In this document: positions 34,876 to 45,800 of the stretch, piece by piece
Layout: each line of letters begins with the position of its first letter
Position numbering within the stretch: position 1 is the first letter of the stretch
Assembly (NCBI GenBank): GCA_015956445.1
Contig: WIUZ02000019.1
Location: 434,001 to 498,000 of the forward strand
Source of the DNA: Thelephora terrestris
Taxonomy: Eukaryota; Basidiomycota; Agaricomycetes; Thelephorales; Thelephoraceae
Direction of reading: 5' to 3'
DNA length: 64,000 nucleotides
Notes under the pieces: generated by a model
What the model was told of the DNA's origin: nothing
Databases searched by the model: none
Seen by the model: only the letters and a program-made list of their open reading frames with translations
Made by a program: the position numbers and the translations under genes

Positions 34876-35214
34876 GACTGATTACCTCAACGGGTTTAAG
34901 TGGGGATGCCCTCCACACGGCGGAGGTGTTGGTCTCGAGCATGTTGTCGTGCTGGTGCTGAAACTCGGTGACGTTCGATGGGCTAGCTTGATTCCAAGAG
35001 ACCCGAGGGGCTTCCCCCAAAAGGATCAGTCTCCACCTGGGACGACCGTGTTTGCTGCCCAGAACCTCCTTTGCCACGGCCCGGAGCCTACCACTTTCAC
35101 TACTAGCAACAAGCCTGTCGACAGTGAACTCCCTCGTCTCGAAACGAGAACGTACGTATGCCCTATTCTGTGGTCCAATATATGTGGTCTATTGACTATT
35201 CTACTTTGGTAGCT

Positions 35215-35415
35215 GATCGCAAAGTACGGTGATGCCACAAGTTGGATCAACCCTGCCTGGTCCGTTTGGCGAGACTGCAAGACTCATGTCGTGAATCTGC
35301 GGAGATTGTTCAAATGATCTCCTTTTCCAGCGAATGCAAAGCAATGGGCATCGTGTTTTGTCTCCGTCCCAGCTGCTATCGCTTCTTCCTAAAAGGCGCC
35401 TTGGAGATCCTCATC
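35215..35415 (+). pseudogene. Second Ca2+-ATPase (PMCA) fragment
   Basis: ESAEIVQMISFSSECKAMGI and YRFFLKGALEIL match the nucleotide-binding domain of the PMCA pseudogene near 60330-60440 (ESVEIVQMIPFSSERKAMGV, YRLFLKGASENL). Only about 60 residues are present. It follows the AspRS and glucan synthase scraps on the same strand. Confidence 0.75.
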
Positions 35416-35810
35416 TTTTGCAGAGTTCCACTTGTCTCTCCTTTCACTTTGTATCTCCCATCATTTTGTATCTCAAGTTGAAACATAGTTGTTGTGCATG
35501 TTCAGTATTCTTATTGGATGACTACATTGTACAAAACAGGCGCACACAGTGACAAAGTGCTCGGTTGAAATGCAGCAGAGCAAGGTGTCAAATCATAAAT
35601 ATAGTTCATCTCTGAGCCGGAAACGAAAGTCTTTACATTGTATGTAGGATGGGAGAAGCCAAAGAAACGATTTGTGAAAGCAGAAGTTGGCGAGAACGGA
35701 GAAATGACTACAGATAACGGAAAGGGGGGTGGGGATTGAGATTGCTGGTGCCACCGCTTGTGCAATGGTGCAATGGTGCAATGTCCTGGAACGAACCCAA
35801 ATACACCTCC
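35416..35810. other. No recognised gene
   Basis: No coding or repeat structure is supported here beyond a short (GTGCAATGG)-like repeat near 35758-35782. Confidence 0.3.
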
Positions 35811-37550
35811 TTACTTATCACCAACATCTGCTGCAGCATTACCAACAGATGCAATCAAGTCAGCATCGACGTGGGCAGCTTCAGCGTCAGGGTCCTCATC
35901 GTCACCAACATCATCGTCAGTGCCATCAATGTTGCCAGCATTACCACCAACTCCGGGTTCTTCACCGTGGCTGAGGTCACCTTCGATTGTACTGGGCACG
36001 CCTGAGGGGGGACGTGAAAGCAGCATTCCATCGTCCTCAATTTCAGAACTCTCTTCTTCCGTGCTTGAAATTCCCGGAGAGGTTCGCCTGCGCTTGGAAG
36101 GGCCAGCAATCTGCCTAGAAATGTGGTCACCGCTGGTTTCGTCATTGTTGTCGTGTTCGTTATCGGAGGTGCGCGATGAACGAGTCACAGGCATGACATA
36201 GGCATGGTTGAACTCGTGCGTGGACTGCACGGGATCATCTGTGTGGTTCTGTCGCAGCTCCAAAGCCCACGAGCAAAGATTAGGCTACAGCAGATGAATA
36301 AATCAACGATGAGGCATAAATGCAGAGGTGGTGCTTACCACCCGCCCCAGCTCAGTATCAAACCACTCGTCCAATTCTTCCTCAACAACTGCAGAAACCT
36401 CTACATCGTTCCACCGGGGGAACCCCCCACCCGTTGGCCTTGAGGACCTTTGCATGTTATTTTGGATAAGGTCGTGGTGACTCAATGTGATCGCGAAGTC
36501 CTCTTGGCTTTTCCCATCGATCTTCCCAAGAACGACGGCCAAATGCCACCGGGCCTCTCGAATATAGACAAGATTATGTCGGTAGGAAGGGATGTACTTT
36601 GGATCCAGTGGGTCCATCCCGAGGTAAAACGCCGTTACCCTGGCAATCGTAGGTTTGCTGTTTTGGGGATCCAGCGCTCTGCGAATCGCTGGACCATGTA
36701 CATCGGGAATTCCATTGAGTTGACGTTGGAGAATTGGTGTGAGGACTTTGGAGCGAAACTGGTGTTCTGCACCTCGGAACCTGTTGAGCTCCAGGCCGAA
36801 TTCATCAAGGACTTTCTGTGCGTATGTCTGCCGGCGGAGTATTTCATGAGCCTTGTTCTTTTTTGCCAGTTCGATCTCGAGTATGAATTGGTGGAGGAGA
36901 CGTGCGTATTGGACGGGAATGTGCTTTGTGACCATGTTCCATTTCCTCCGATCCCCCGATTGTTTCTTGCGTTTCCCGTAGGAGATATCATGCAGCTGGC
37001 CTTCTTTCCATGTCATGAACGAATCCCCAGTTACCTCGGCGTCAAAACGGTACTTTGAGCTAAGTGATGCCGCATAGATAAACAGGATGCACCTCTTAGA
37101 TCAGGAAAATCAGACGTACACATAATACACTGGCTTGTATTGCTGAAGTGTCCCCTCATAATCTGACTCTGTGACCTCGGCAATCTTCCGGGGGTTGTAA
37201 TCAGGAAAGGGATTGGTGTCATCCTCGTTGAAGGTGGTACCAAGTTTGAACTTGCGAAGGGGATTAACAGCATCGAACAGGATGCACATCTGGAAGTTCT
37301 GTGTAATCGCCCAGGTTCCGACCATGGATGGGGCAATCCATTTAGCGACTGGCCTATTGACCCGCGAACGATCTGTGGTGGCCTCGTCTGGTTCTGCCTC
37401 CGGGTCAGATAGGACATCGGCGGCCTTGCGCTTCTTAGTCTTCTTTGAGGAAGTTGCTGGCTTGCCACCACGCGAACAGCTGGGTCGACCTCGGTTGGGC
37501 GCAGGAGGTGCCTCCTCAGCACGAGTGCGACTTCTCGTCATTGGAGGCAT
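35811..37550 (-). CDS. Unknown three-exon gene
   Basis: Exons run about 37550-37122, 37052-36339 and 36283-35811; splice sites are canonical and frames agree. The protein starts MPPMTRSRTRAEEA with a basic, nuclear-localisation-like run (SKKTKKRKA). The middle is helical with aromatic residues (KWNMVTKHIPVQYARLLHQF; FYLGMDPLDPKYIPSYRHN). The last exon is acidic and disordered (DDDVGDDEDPDAEAA). I do not recognise a named domain. It appears intact and may be expressed; a role in a transposon or a host family expansion cannot be separated. Confidence 0.6.
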
Positions 37551-38044
37551 GGTATCGCAGGAAGGGGGAGGGATGCAGCTCTGCAATCGATGGGATATCG
37601 ATGAGAGAGACAGATGCAGTCCTACAATCAATACAGGATTGATAGGCAAAAGATCAAAAAGAGGGGCGATTGTCTAGCCCTGTTGGACGCCGGTGCTGAT
37701 TGCAAACTCCCAGCACTGTGTCTAAAAATAATATGATCGTAGTGGCGCCCTTGGCGCCTTGGCCCTTCTCTCTGATGAAGGGGGTAGAAGAGGCTGATCG
37801 GAGATTTCATGGCCAAAACTCCTCCTTCAGAACTGCCTCGATAAGCTGGCAGCGCAATGTTTCGGGGGTGGAGGTGTAAAAGGAGGGAAGAGACTGGACC
37901 GTGGAGTCAGAAGTCCTCTCGCATTATAGGTTACAGGTACTCTATGCAGCCCTTCCATCCATGCAACTTATGGGTACATCGGGTTGGTCGGGATGGAGCG
38001 AAGCTGGTTGTTGGCAGAGAGACCGACATGTTTCAACACGGACA
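37551..38044. other. Intergenic, no recognised gene
   Basis: It probably holds the promoter of the minus-strand gene that starts at 37550. No repeat or gene is supported. Confidence 0.3.
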
Positions 38045-38545
38045 CACTGGGGGCAAGGGCACCTGGAATCGGTGATTACATCTTGATTACATGGTGAGTT
38101 CATGTGCACTTTTCAATGATTGTAATCGCCGATTCCAGGTTGATTACATTTCAAATGTTACCTTGACATGCAATCCAGCCAATGTCCACCATTTACATTT
38201 GGAATGTTCTCTACAAATGTTTCTGGGATGTTCTTTACCTGTCGGCAAAAATGATACTGCAATGTAGTCAACATGTTCTTCAATCGTCTGAGATGTAATC
38301 TAAATGTGCTCAAAAACATGAGATGTTTTCACAATGTGCCCAGTGGGCACATTCAGGAAACATTGCTTGGGAACATTTTGAGGAAATTTCAAATCGAGTT
38401 GGTGGGCACAGTTGAATTACATGTCAAGGTAACATTTAAAATGTAATCAACCTGGAATCAGCGATTACAATCATTGAAAAGTGCACATGAACTCACCATG
38501 TAATCGGGATGTAATCACCGATTCCAGGTGCCCCTGCCCCCAGTG
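38045..38545 (+). mobile_element. 501 bp CACTG MITE, copy 1
   Basis: The element starts CACTGGGGGCAAGGGC and ends GCCCCTGCCCCCAGTG, with 3 bp duplication ACA on both sides. Terminal arms of about 190 bases are inverted repeats; the centre is unique and gives the element an orientation. It has the same orientation as copy 2 and is non-coding. Confidence 0.9.
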
Positions 38546-38734
38546 ACAAACGTTCCCCCTCCTTAGGTTTTCGGGGACACCAGTAGACCGGAAAGACCCG
38601 TTACCGGCCGACGGATGAAGGCCAGATGTGCCGATCGGCATATCATGAGCCCACGCGGCTAAATATATACAAATAACGTGTCTCAGACACGACGCGTGAC
38701 CGCGATCGGCGTTCAAACACGACCTCCGTACCAA

Positions 38735-39180
38735 CCCAACCAGGAACTCCTGGAAGGGCCCACCAACCTGGAATCCCAGGACGGTCTTCTCGCTGCGGCG
38801 AGTAGGGATGGCGTGTATTGGTGTTCCCAGCCCAACCAGGAATTCCTGGAAGGGCTGACCAACCTGGAATTCCAGGAAGGTCCAGCTCGTTTTTTTCGAG
38901 TGGGGAACACCTGCCCACCTTTGCGACAACCCCAGCCCAACCAGGAATTCCTGGAAGGGTTGGCCAACCTGGAATTCCAGGAAGGCTTTGTAGGGGCGAC
39001 ATCCACAGCAACCCCAACCCAACCAGGAATTCCTGGAAGGGCTGACCAACCTGGAATTCCAGGAAGGTCCAACTCGTTTTTTCGAGTGGAGATTGCCCTC
39101 TGTCGCTCATTTTGGCAACCCCAAGCCCAACCAGAAATTCCTGGAAGGGTTGGCCAACCTGGAATTCCAGGGAGGTTCAC
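38735..39180 (+). repeat. Array of five double-palindrome modules
   Basis: Five units start near 38735, 38833, 38938, 39020 and 39128. The conserved core is CCAACCAGGAATTCCTGG, a short linker, then CCAACCTGGAATTCCAGG. Spacers of about 35-60 bases differ between units. Every conserved block contains two 14 bp perfect or near-perfect palindromes centred on GAATTC. The array sits exactly between two 501 bp MITEs. Confidence 0.85.
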
Positions 39181-39234
39181 TTTGTTTGCTGAGTGGGGAA
39201 TGTTTAATGCCCTTCGGCGATCCCATATAGAAGA

Positions 39235-39735
39235 CACTGGGGGCAGGGGCACCTGGAATCAGTGATTACATCTTGATTACATGGTGAGTTCATGTGCACT
39301 TTTCAATGATTGTAATCACCGATTCCAGGCTGATTACATTTCAAATGTTACCTTGACATGTAATCCAACCAATGTCCACCAATTCCATTTGAAATGTTCT
39401 CAACAAATGTTTCTGGGATGCTTTTGACCTGCCAGCAAAAATGATACTGCAATGTAGTCAATATGTTCTTCAATCATCTGAGATGTAATCTAAATGTGCT
39501 CAAAAACATGAGATGTTTTCACAATGTACCCACTGGGCACATTCAGGAAACATTACTTGGGAACATCTTGAGGAAATTTCAAATGGAGTTGGTGGCAACA
39601 GTTGGATTACATGTCGAGGTAACATTTGAAATGTAATCAACCTGGAACTGGCGATTACAATCATTGAAAAGTGCACATGAACTCACCATGTAATCAAGAT
39701 GTAATCACTGATTCCAGGTGCCCCTGCCCCCAGTG
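39235..39735 (+). mobile_element. 501 bp CACTG MITE, copy 2
   Basis: Same family and orientation as the copy at 38045, with the 3 bp duplication AGA on both sides. Scattered substitutions separate the two; the length is identical. Confidence 0.9.
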
Positions 39736-40242
39736 AGAGGGGTCTTGTGTGATCCCTCAAGCCAGAGTATGACATGACACGAGACCGGGTATTCTACCTT
39801 GTGAGATGTAACATCAATAATATTGCTTATATACTTGTAGCTAGGTTCTGTAATCATCTTGTATCATAAGTGAGAGACATCTTACAAGAAAACGAAATCT
39901 GATTGTGGCCGATTAGGAAGCGCAGCAACGATTGATCTTGATATAAATAACAGATCTGTATCTGATCATGCGAATTGATAAGACCTCTTCACTCTGCAAC
40001 CCTCAAGACATGAGCAACGACCAGTGTGTAGATATTGTTTACGTTGGATTGGCCTGGGAAGCATCGCAAGGCTTCACACTGGAACAAGGCTTTGAGGCTA
40101 TGTCAAGGGATGGAACGATCAGAGCCTCGAACAAAGAATGGAACAATCGATGTATGTTGCGGCCACAAATATGTTCAGGATACTGACAGATTGGTTTACA
40201 CAGTAAGCCGGGCCAACGTCACCCAGATTAAGGTGCTCTCAG
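39736..40242. other. Upstream region of the next gene
   Basis: A possible first exon begins near 39968 (MRIDKTSSLCN), and coding-like sequence (CCGHKYVQDTDRLVYTVSR) lies at about 40155-40200, but its frame does not join the next exon cleanly. Otherwise nothing is seen. Confidence 0.35.
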
Positions 40243-42225
40243 ATGCGGCAAAGGCAAAGATTTGCAGAGACACTGGAAATGGAAAGTACAGCGATAGAGG
40301 GGATGCTAAGGAGCCACCTCTTATGGCCCCAGTCACTGATGCAACTCAGTATTCACGGGTGCGGTGTTAGTCCCTCCGAGCTAAAGACTGTTGCTGACGT
40401 CAAACAGTGGTGTTCCTTCTGCAATGACTTTCGTGATCTCCTGTTGCTCTGTGCAGGGTGCAGGGTCGCTCTGTGTTCTTCGGACGTGAACTCGATGAGG
40501 GGCTGTGTCCCATGGAACATCTCCATGGATAGGAAAGACTTCATCTTCCTTTGCCCATACTGTGCAGGGTCCAATGCGGATGGAGGCCCATCTACAGTAT
40601 GTCATGCAATCCACTTCATCACGTATATTGCTGATGTCTATTTCTAGCTAGTGTTTAGAGTGACAGGGACACTCCGGAAAAAATGGGACATTCCATTTCG
40701 CCATGCTCCAGCCGTCCTGATAGTATCCATACGCTATTCCAAAAAGTCGCACAGCTTTGGAAAGCTCCTTCGAGATCACCTGAATCTCTCCTACGGGAAC
40801 AATGAGGAATCTGTACGTCATCGCCGCATGTTTGCCAAGTGACACAACTGACATATATTCAGGTTATGCTCGTAGAGCAGGCTGTAGACAGCACCGTCAG
40901 ACACGATGACGACGGTCGCTTTACGTGGTCCAATGACACGTCACTTGCGGAGGAATTCCTAAATGCCCACAAGTCCGCGAAGATAGTGGTCGCCATTGAT
41001 ACTCACTCTGCAGACAATGGGTATTTTATTTGGACGGGGTCTACCGCTGAGACATACCGTGCATGTTCGCTACTTGAGGTAACTATGCTCACTGGAATCT
41101 CCGTACAAATCCTGATCTAATCAACAGATACTCCGGGATTGTAGCCCAAAGGGAATATTCAAGTATCTGTCAAATGCTGAAGACACTCCAATTCATAGTC
41201 ACAAGTCTCTGATCATAAACCTTGCATGTGGACAATCCATCTCTCAAGATCGCGCACGGAGTGAGCTACTCAATGGGTATGTTTCCATTCATTCAGGATT
41301 TCTGTATCACACTTCACTCATGGTTTGCAGACATTGTGCTGATGCGGTCCTCTCCCTGGCGAAAGATGCAAACCTTGTGGGCGATATCTCTGGAACACTC
41401 CTCGATTTGACCGCTGGCTGGGTTCAAACCCTGTCCGACTACAATGTCCTTATGGCCAGATTTATCAAAATGTCGTGGGCCTCCAACCACCTTCCCATCC
41501 TATCTCGGCATGGTCATGACACGACCCGGTTCACCACCTTCTTCATTGACAATGTACCACAGCCGGTCCCTGATGCCGCCAGACCCGATTCCAACGACCA
41601 TGTTCTCTTCACTGGCTTCAGCATGGGTTCTCCTGGAGGCATGGTGGTTCGCTGCCCTATTGTTGATCATCAAGGGATAGGCATCAAGCAGACGAAGGGC
41701 GCAGTCCGAATCACATGTGAAGAGTGCCTCTCCAAGTGCACCGTTCCCCAATTCAGGTCTGATCCTACCTCACCATTGAAAACCCAAGGGCTTGTAGCCA
41801 TCAACTACCCCCCAGCCCAGTACCCAATACAATGGGAGCTGTCTCCGAAGGCCCTCCAAACGAATGCCAAGATCTCTTGGGCAGAAACACCGATGCCAGA
41901 TACTCCCCCGCCCCTGCAGGGACCAAGGGAGCAACCGACTATTCGCATCTCATGTTTAGATACAGTGATCAGATCAGCATCCCTCCCATCCTCAACCACT
42001 GTCACCCCAAGACCATCGTCATCAAACTTGCGCATTCGAATCCCTGCAAGGCAGTCAACCCCAAACCTTCGTTTGCCGCAGTCAACAAGGGACAATGGAT
42101 CACATAGCAATAACTCGACTCCCCCTCTCCAATCCCCACAGGAGTCAGTGGAAGCCCGGAAAAGGGCATTTGAGGAGTCAACAAGTGGGATATGGGTGAG
42201 GCGGCGCAGGTCAAAAAACCAGTAG
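40243..42225 (+). CDS. Unknown multi-exon gene with Cys-rich motif
   Basis: Five exons keep phase: 40243-40596, 40648-40812, 40863-41078, 41128-41276 and 41331-42225, about 592 residues. Exon 1 holds a zinc-binding-like module, CSFCNDFRDLLLLCAGC and later LCPYC. The middle contains KIVVAIDTHSADNGYFIWTG and HCADAVLSLAKDANLVGD, which look like a folded alpha/beta domain. The C-terminus is Pro/Ser-rich. I know no function. Coding-like sequence upstream (40150-40340) is in another frame from exon 1, so the N-terminus is either mis-modelled or has a frameshift near 40350. Confidence 0.55.
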
Positions 42226-42859
42226 ACGTATAAGCAATAGTGCTGACGGGTAGTACTATGGCGCATGACAGTGTGTAAGTGGTGAAATTGACCTTTGCTC
42301 ACGATGGTTTCACACCTTGGCCCAACTTGGTTTCCAATGCTTCTGGGCAGACACTTTGATGGATCCTAGTCAATATAATGATGCTACGATTGTTTTCTAC
42401 AGAAAAGGGATACTCGCATCCCAATGTGTTACACATCTCAATGAATTATGCCCTCGGAGATGCTGAGCTTGTTCCCAAGCCTTCGTTGTTTGATGCCAAC
42501 TCAAGCCCGGGCTCTGTCATCAGGACCCCCGAATATAGGGGGCGAGCTTGGTTCTGGCATCCGGACAAAAATTAGTCCCAAATCCCGATCATGTTGGTTC
42601 GGGTCCGGACAAAAGCCGGGGGAGGGTCGGTTGAGGTCGGTTGGGTGGTCCGGACATTTTTTGAGCGGGCGGGCCATAGCCGACCTAGTCCTCGGTGTGC
42701 ACGCGCGGTGAGGGGCATGTGTTGTAGTCCAAGCGCAAGCAATGTATATAAATTACATGGTATAGAAGGATTTAAATAACAAACTAAGCAGTTATACAGC
42801 GAGTGCGACTCAGGCGGTCCTCCCTGGGAGCCCGCGATCGAGTAACCGCCATTTCACTC
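42226..42859. repeat. Gene-free; contains CCGGACA repeat, copy 1 (42515-42720)
   Basis: A palindrome CCCCCGAATATAGGGGG at about 42526-42542 is followed by GCGAGCTTGGTTCTGG and three spaced (T)CCGGACA words followed by A- or T-runs. The same arrangement lies inverted at about 51040-51180. It looks like a short dispersed element of unknown class. Nothing else is recognised in this stretch. Confidence 0.6.
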
Positions 42860-45800
42860 ATGGACGAACCCATTGAAATCGACGCAGATCCACAAAATGG
42901 ACTCGACGCTCTTTTGCAGGCGGTTTTTAGCAACGAAACGGAGGTCCCTGGAAAAATCTTGTGCCACATACCCTCTGCTTCTATCTCCATCTCGTCTCTG
43001 CTCAAGAACAGTCTCCCCACTCTCCTTAACCCATCCACTGTCAACTTGCAACCCGCAGAATCATGCACGACAAAGCTCCCCACTTGTTGGGATGTAGACA
43101 AGCTACTCAAAGCACTGATACCACCTAGGAGATGGCTCAGTGACCTCGAAATTACCCTGAAGAAAAAATGGCCTGGCGTCACCTCGGTTCAACACCCCAC
43201 GATATCTAGCCTGTATTTTCCACTGTGGGTTGGAAACTTCTGGTGGGCCCTAGTAGAAGCAGTCGAGCAGAAGGATGAATGGTCAAAAGCAGCACGTTGG
43301 ATCTCTCACCAGAGGCAGGATGCGAAGATATACGAGGCAAAAGACTTGATGGAAAGAGTTCCATGGGGGACAAAGATTTGGGCTCTAACTGGAGCAGATT
43401 CCCTCTCGTTTGTTGGAGTCCTCGCCCAGCTCCTCTCGACCGAGTGGCTCAGGGAGAGACACCTTGATACCCTCGCGTCTTACTTCAACTTTTACGTCAG
43501 CAAGGACAAGAAGGTTGCGGGGGAGTGTTGGATCGGTGACGTGTATCTCTCGGTCTGCGTGAAGAGAGTCTATAGGGCGTCGAAAGCAGTGATCCATGCC
43601 GACCGAGACCTGAGCAGTTATGGAGAAAAAATTGCTCCACATGGCTACAAGCGGCTGTTGTTTCCTGCAAACCTCAACAACAACCACTGGATTGTGTTCA
43701 GTGTAGACCTGGTGAAAAATCAGTTCTGTTATGGTGTGCATTCTCATCACTCCAAGCATGCAGATGCACTGACTTAGTTTGATCTAGGGGACTCGTTCGG
43801 CGATCGCAATCCCAACGCCGAGTTGCAGCAGATCCGCCGCGGGCTGACAAACTGGTTGAGCGTGGTATTCGGAGTCTCGTTTGCAGACCTCGGAAACGCT
43901 CTTCCAATCGGGCAGCAAGAGGATGGACACTCCTGTGGCATCTGTGTTATCAATGCGATAGAACATGCCATCTTCAACGTTCCGCTCTTCACGGACGAGA
44001 ACCGATATCGACTCCGCGTCCAGTATTTCGTGGAGGCAGTCAAGTACCTGCTGGAAAATGTAGGGATATCCGTCATGATTGTACAGCGAAATCGACAACA
44101 CTTAAACTATTCCCCTAGTCTCCTGCGCCCGCAAGCAATAGCGATGCCGAGCCAACAAACCCAGGAACCCAAAGGACCGGCGAAGCGATAGAACTTATGG
44201 CTGGGGACGAAGAGGGGAGAGGGGAGAGTGAGGATGATATAGTAGTAAGAGGCCAGAATGAGGAGGGTGACGATGCAGACCCGCACGATTTCGCCGTTGA
44301 GCAGGTAGCCGGCGAGGCGTCGCCACGAAGTCCAACTTTGAGTAGATGGCTCAGTGACGCCGTTTGCCCCCCTTCATCTGATTTTGAAGTCGAGATGACC
44401 GACGCCGACGATCAGGTGGTTGGTGGGGATGTGGGGGCAGGCCTTGACATGTCTGGTACAGCGGGAGTGGACCGGCTGAAACAATCGAGGAAGAAGGTGG
44501 AGGAACGAGATGATGGGGGTGGCACCGAGCGCAAATTGGTTCGAAAACAAAAGAAGAGGGAAACGGAATCAGATGATGAGAGTGGCGATGACGGTGCCTT
44601 GAGTCGTTCCGCAGAGGCAAGCCGGAAGTTAAAGGAGGATTTGAGGTCTGGGACGTTTGCTGTAGATGAAGGGAAGAGGAAGAGGTTTGAGGGCAAATGT
44701 CGTGCAGTCGACGGCCACGCAATGTTCCGCTACAAGAAGAGCTGGCAGGTCAGACACTCAAAGTGTTCCAAATGGGTAAAGATGCGGGAGCCGTACGATA
44801 TGGTGAGGTTTGGGGACCACGTCAAAGGGTGCAAGCGGACGGGGGAGAAGTTTCGCGATGGGGCGATTGACTCATTCTTCAAGCCGCGGGATGCAAAGGA
44901 GACAGGGACGATGAGGATGGCCCAACCTTCGGTGCGGATGCAAATTGTTACCGGCGCTCACGCCAAACTCACGGAAACATTGATCAAACAAAGTTCGCCA
45001 TCATTCTCGTTCGTCTCGAAAGAGCGACCGTGCTTTGGACTCAGGAAGGCTCAAGACGAACGAATCGAGACGTACATCTCCCGCGTCACTTCCGAGGGCG
45101 CTGGTTCACATTCAGAGACATACCTCACCGAAACTTACTTTGGAAAAGGCACTCAGTATCGAGAACTCGATGCCGACTCCAAATACTCGGTGGCTGCGGC
45201 ACAAGTTCACTCGGAAAAATGGAAGATTTCTCATAGACTTGGTGCTGTGTTCTCTGCTAACTGCCAAAGGAGTATTGTTGTCACAGACGAGGTGCAAAGC
45301 TTAGTATGCGACCAATGTTTGGGCCTTTTCAGACTTAACGCTTTCAAGAAGGCGCTCCGCACGAAACCGCCTCCACTCGAGAAGCTGAAATTTACTCCTC
45401 ACAGGCACCGAACCGCTGCAACAAGTCTCGGGATGAACCTTGCAAAGATTGAAGGGGTTTCTGATTTGCTTGAGAAGGTAAGCTACACCATTCCCCATAA
45501 TCTCGCAAGTTGGGCTGAGACGTGTTTAGGACTCGAAGCACTCGGTGTGGGTTCAGTTTGGGATCGGTGTCATCAACGGCAAATTTCAAGACAACAAAGT
45601 CTTCCTCGGCTTAATCGAAGCGATGGTCGGAAAGTCTGACCAACAAGAACGCAAAGTTGGGAACCAGAACTTCAGATACACAAAGGAGGTGGTTGACTTC
45701 TCACAACTCATCATGACGATCAGCCCGCAGTCGTACTGATACATGCAGCCGCAGCTGCAACTTCCGTCGGTTCGCCATCTACAGTATGTAATTGGTTCAT

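Noticed and set aside
38713-39110. Collagen-like coding sequence (PGIPGW repeats) on either strand
   Set aside because: The repeated peptides come from the palindromic DNA module read in several frames; no frame is favoured and isolated modules are non-coding.
38735-39180. CRISPR-like array (conserved ~50 bp repeats with variable spacers)
   Set aside because: The context is eukaryotic with spliced genes, spacers vary in length, there are no cas genes, and single copies lie elsewhere. It is a dispersed module.
42803-42859. Upstream start for the Ulp1-transposase gene (MRLRRSSLG)
   Set aside because: In frame but of random-looking basic composition; the ATG at 42860 begins an acidic stretch more like a real N-terminus. 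Not decisive.
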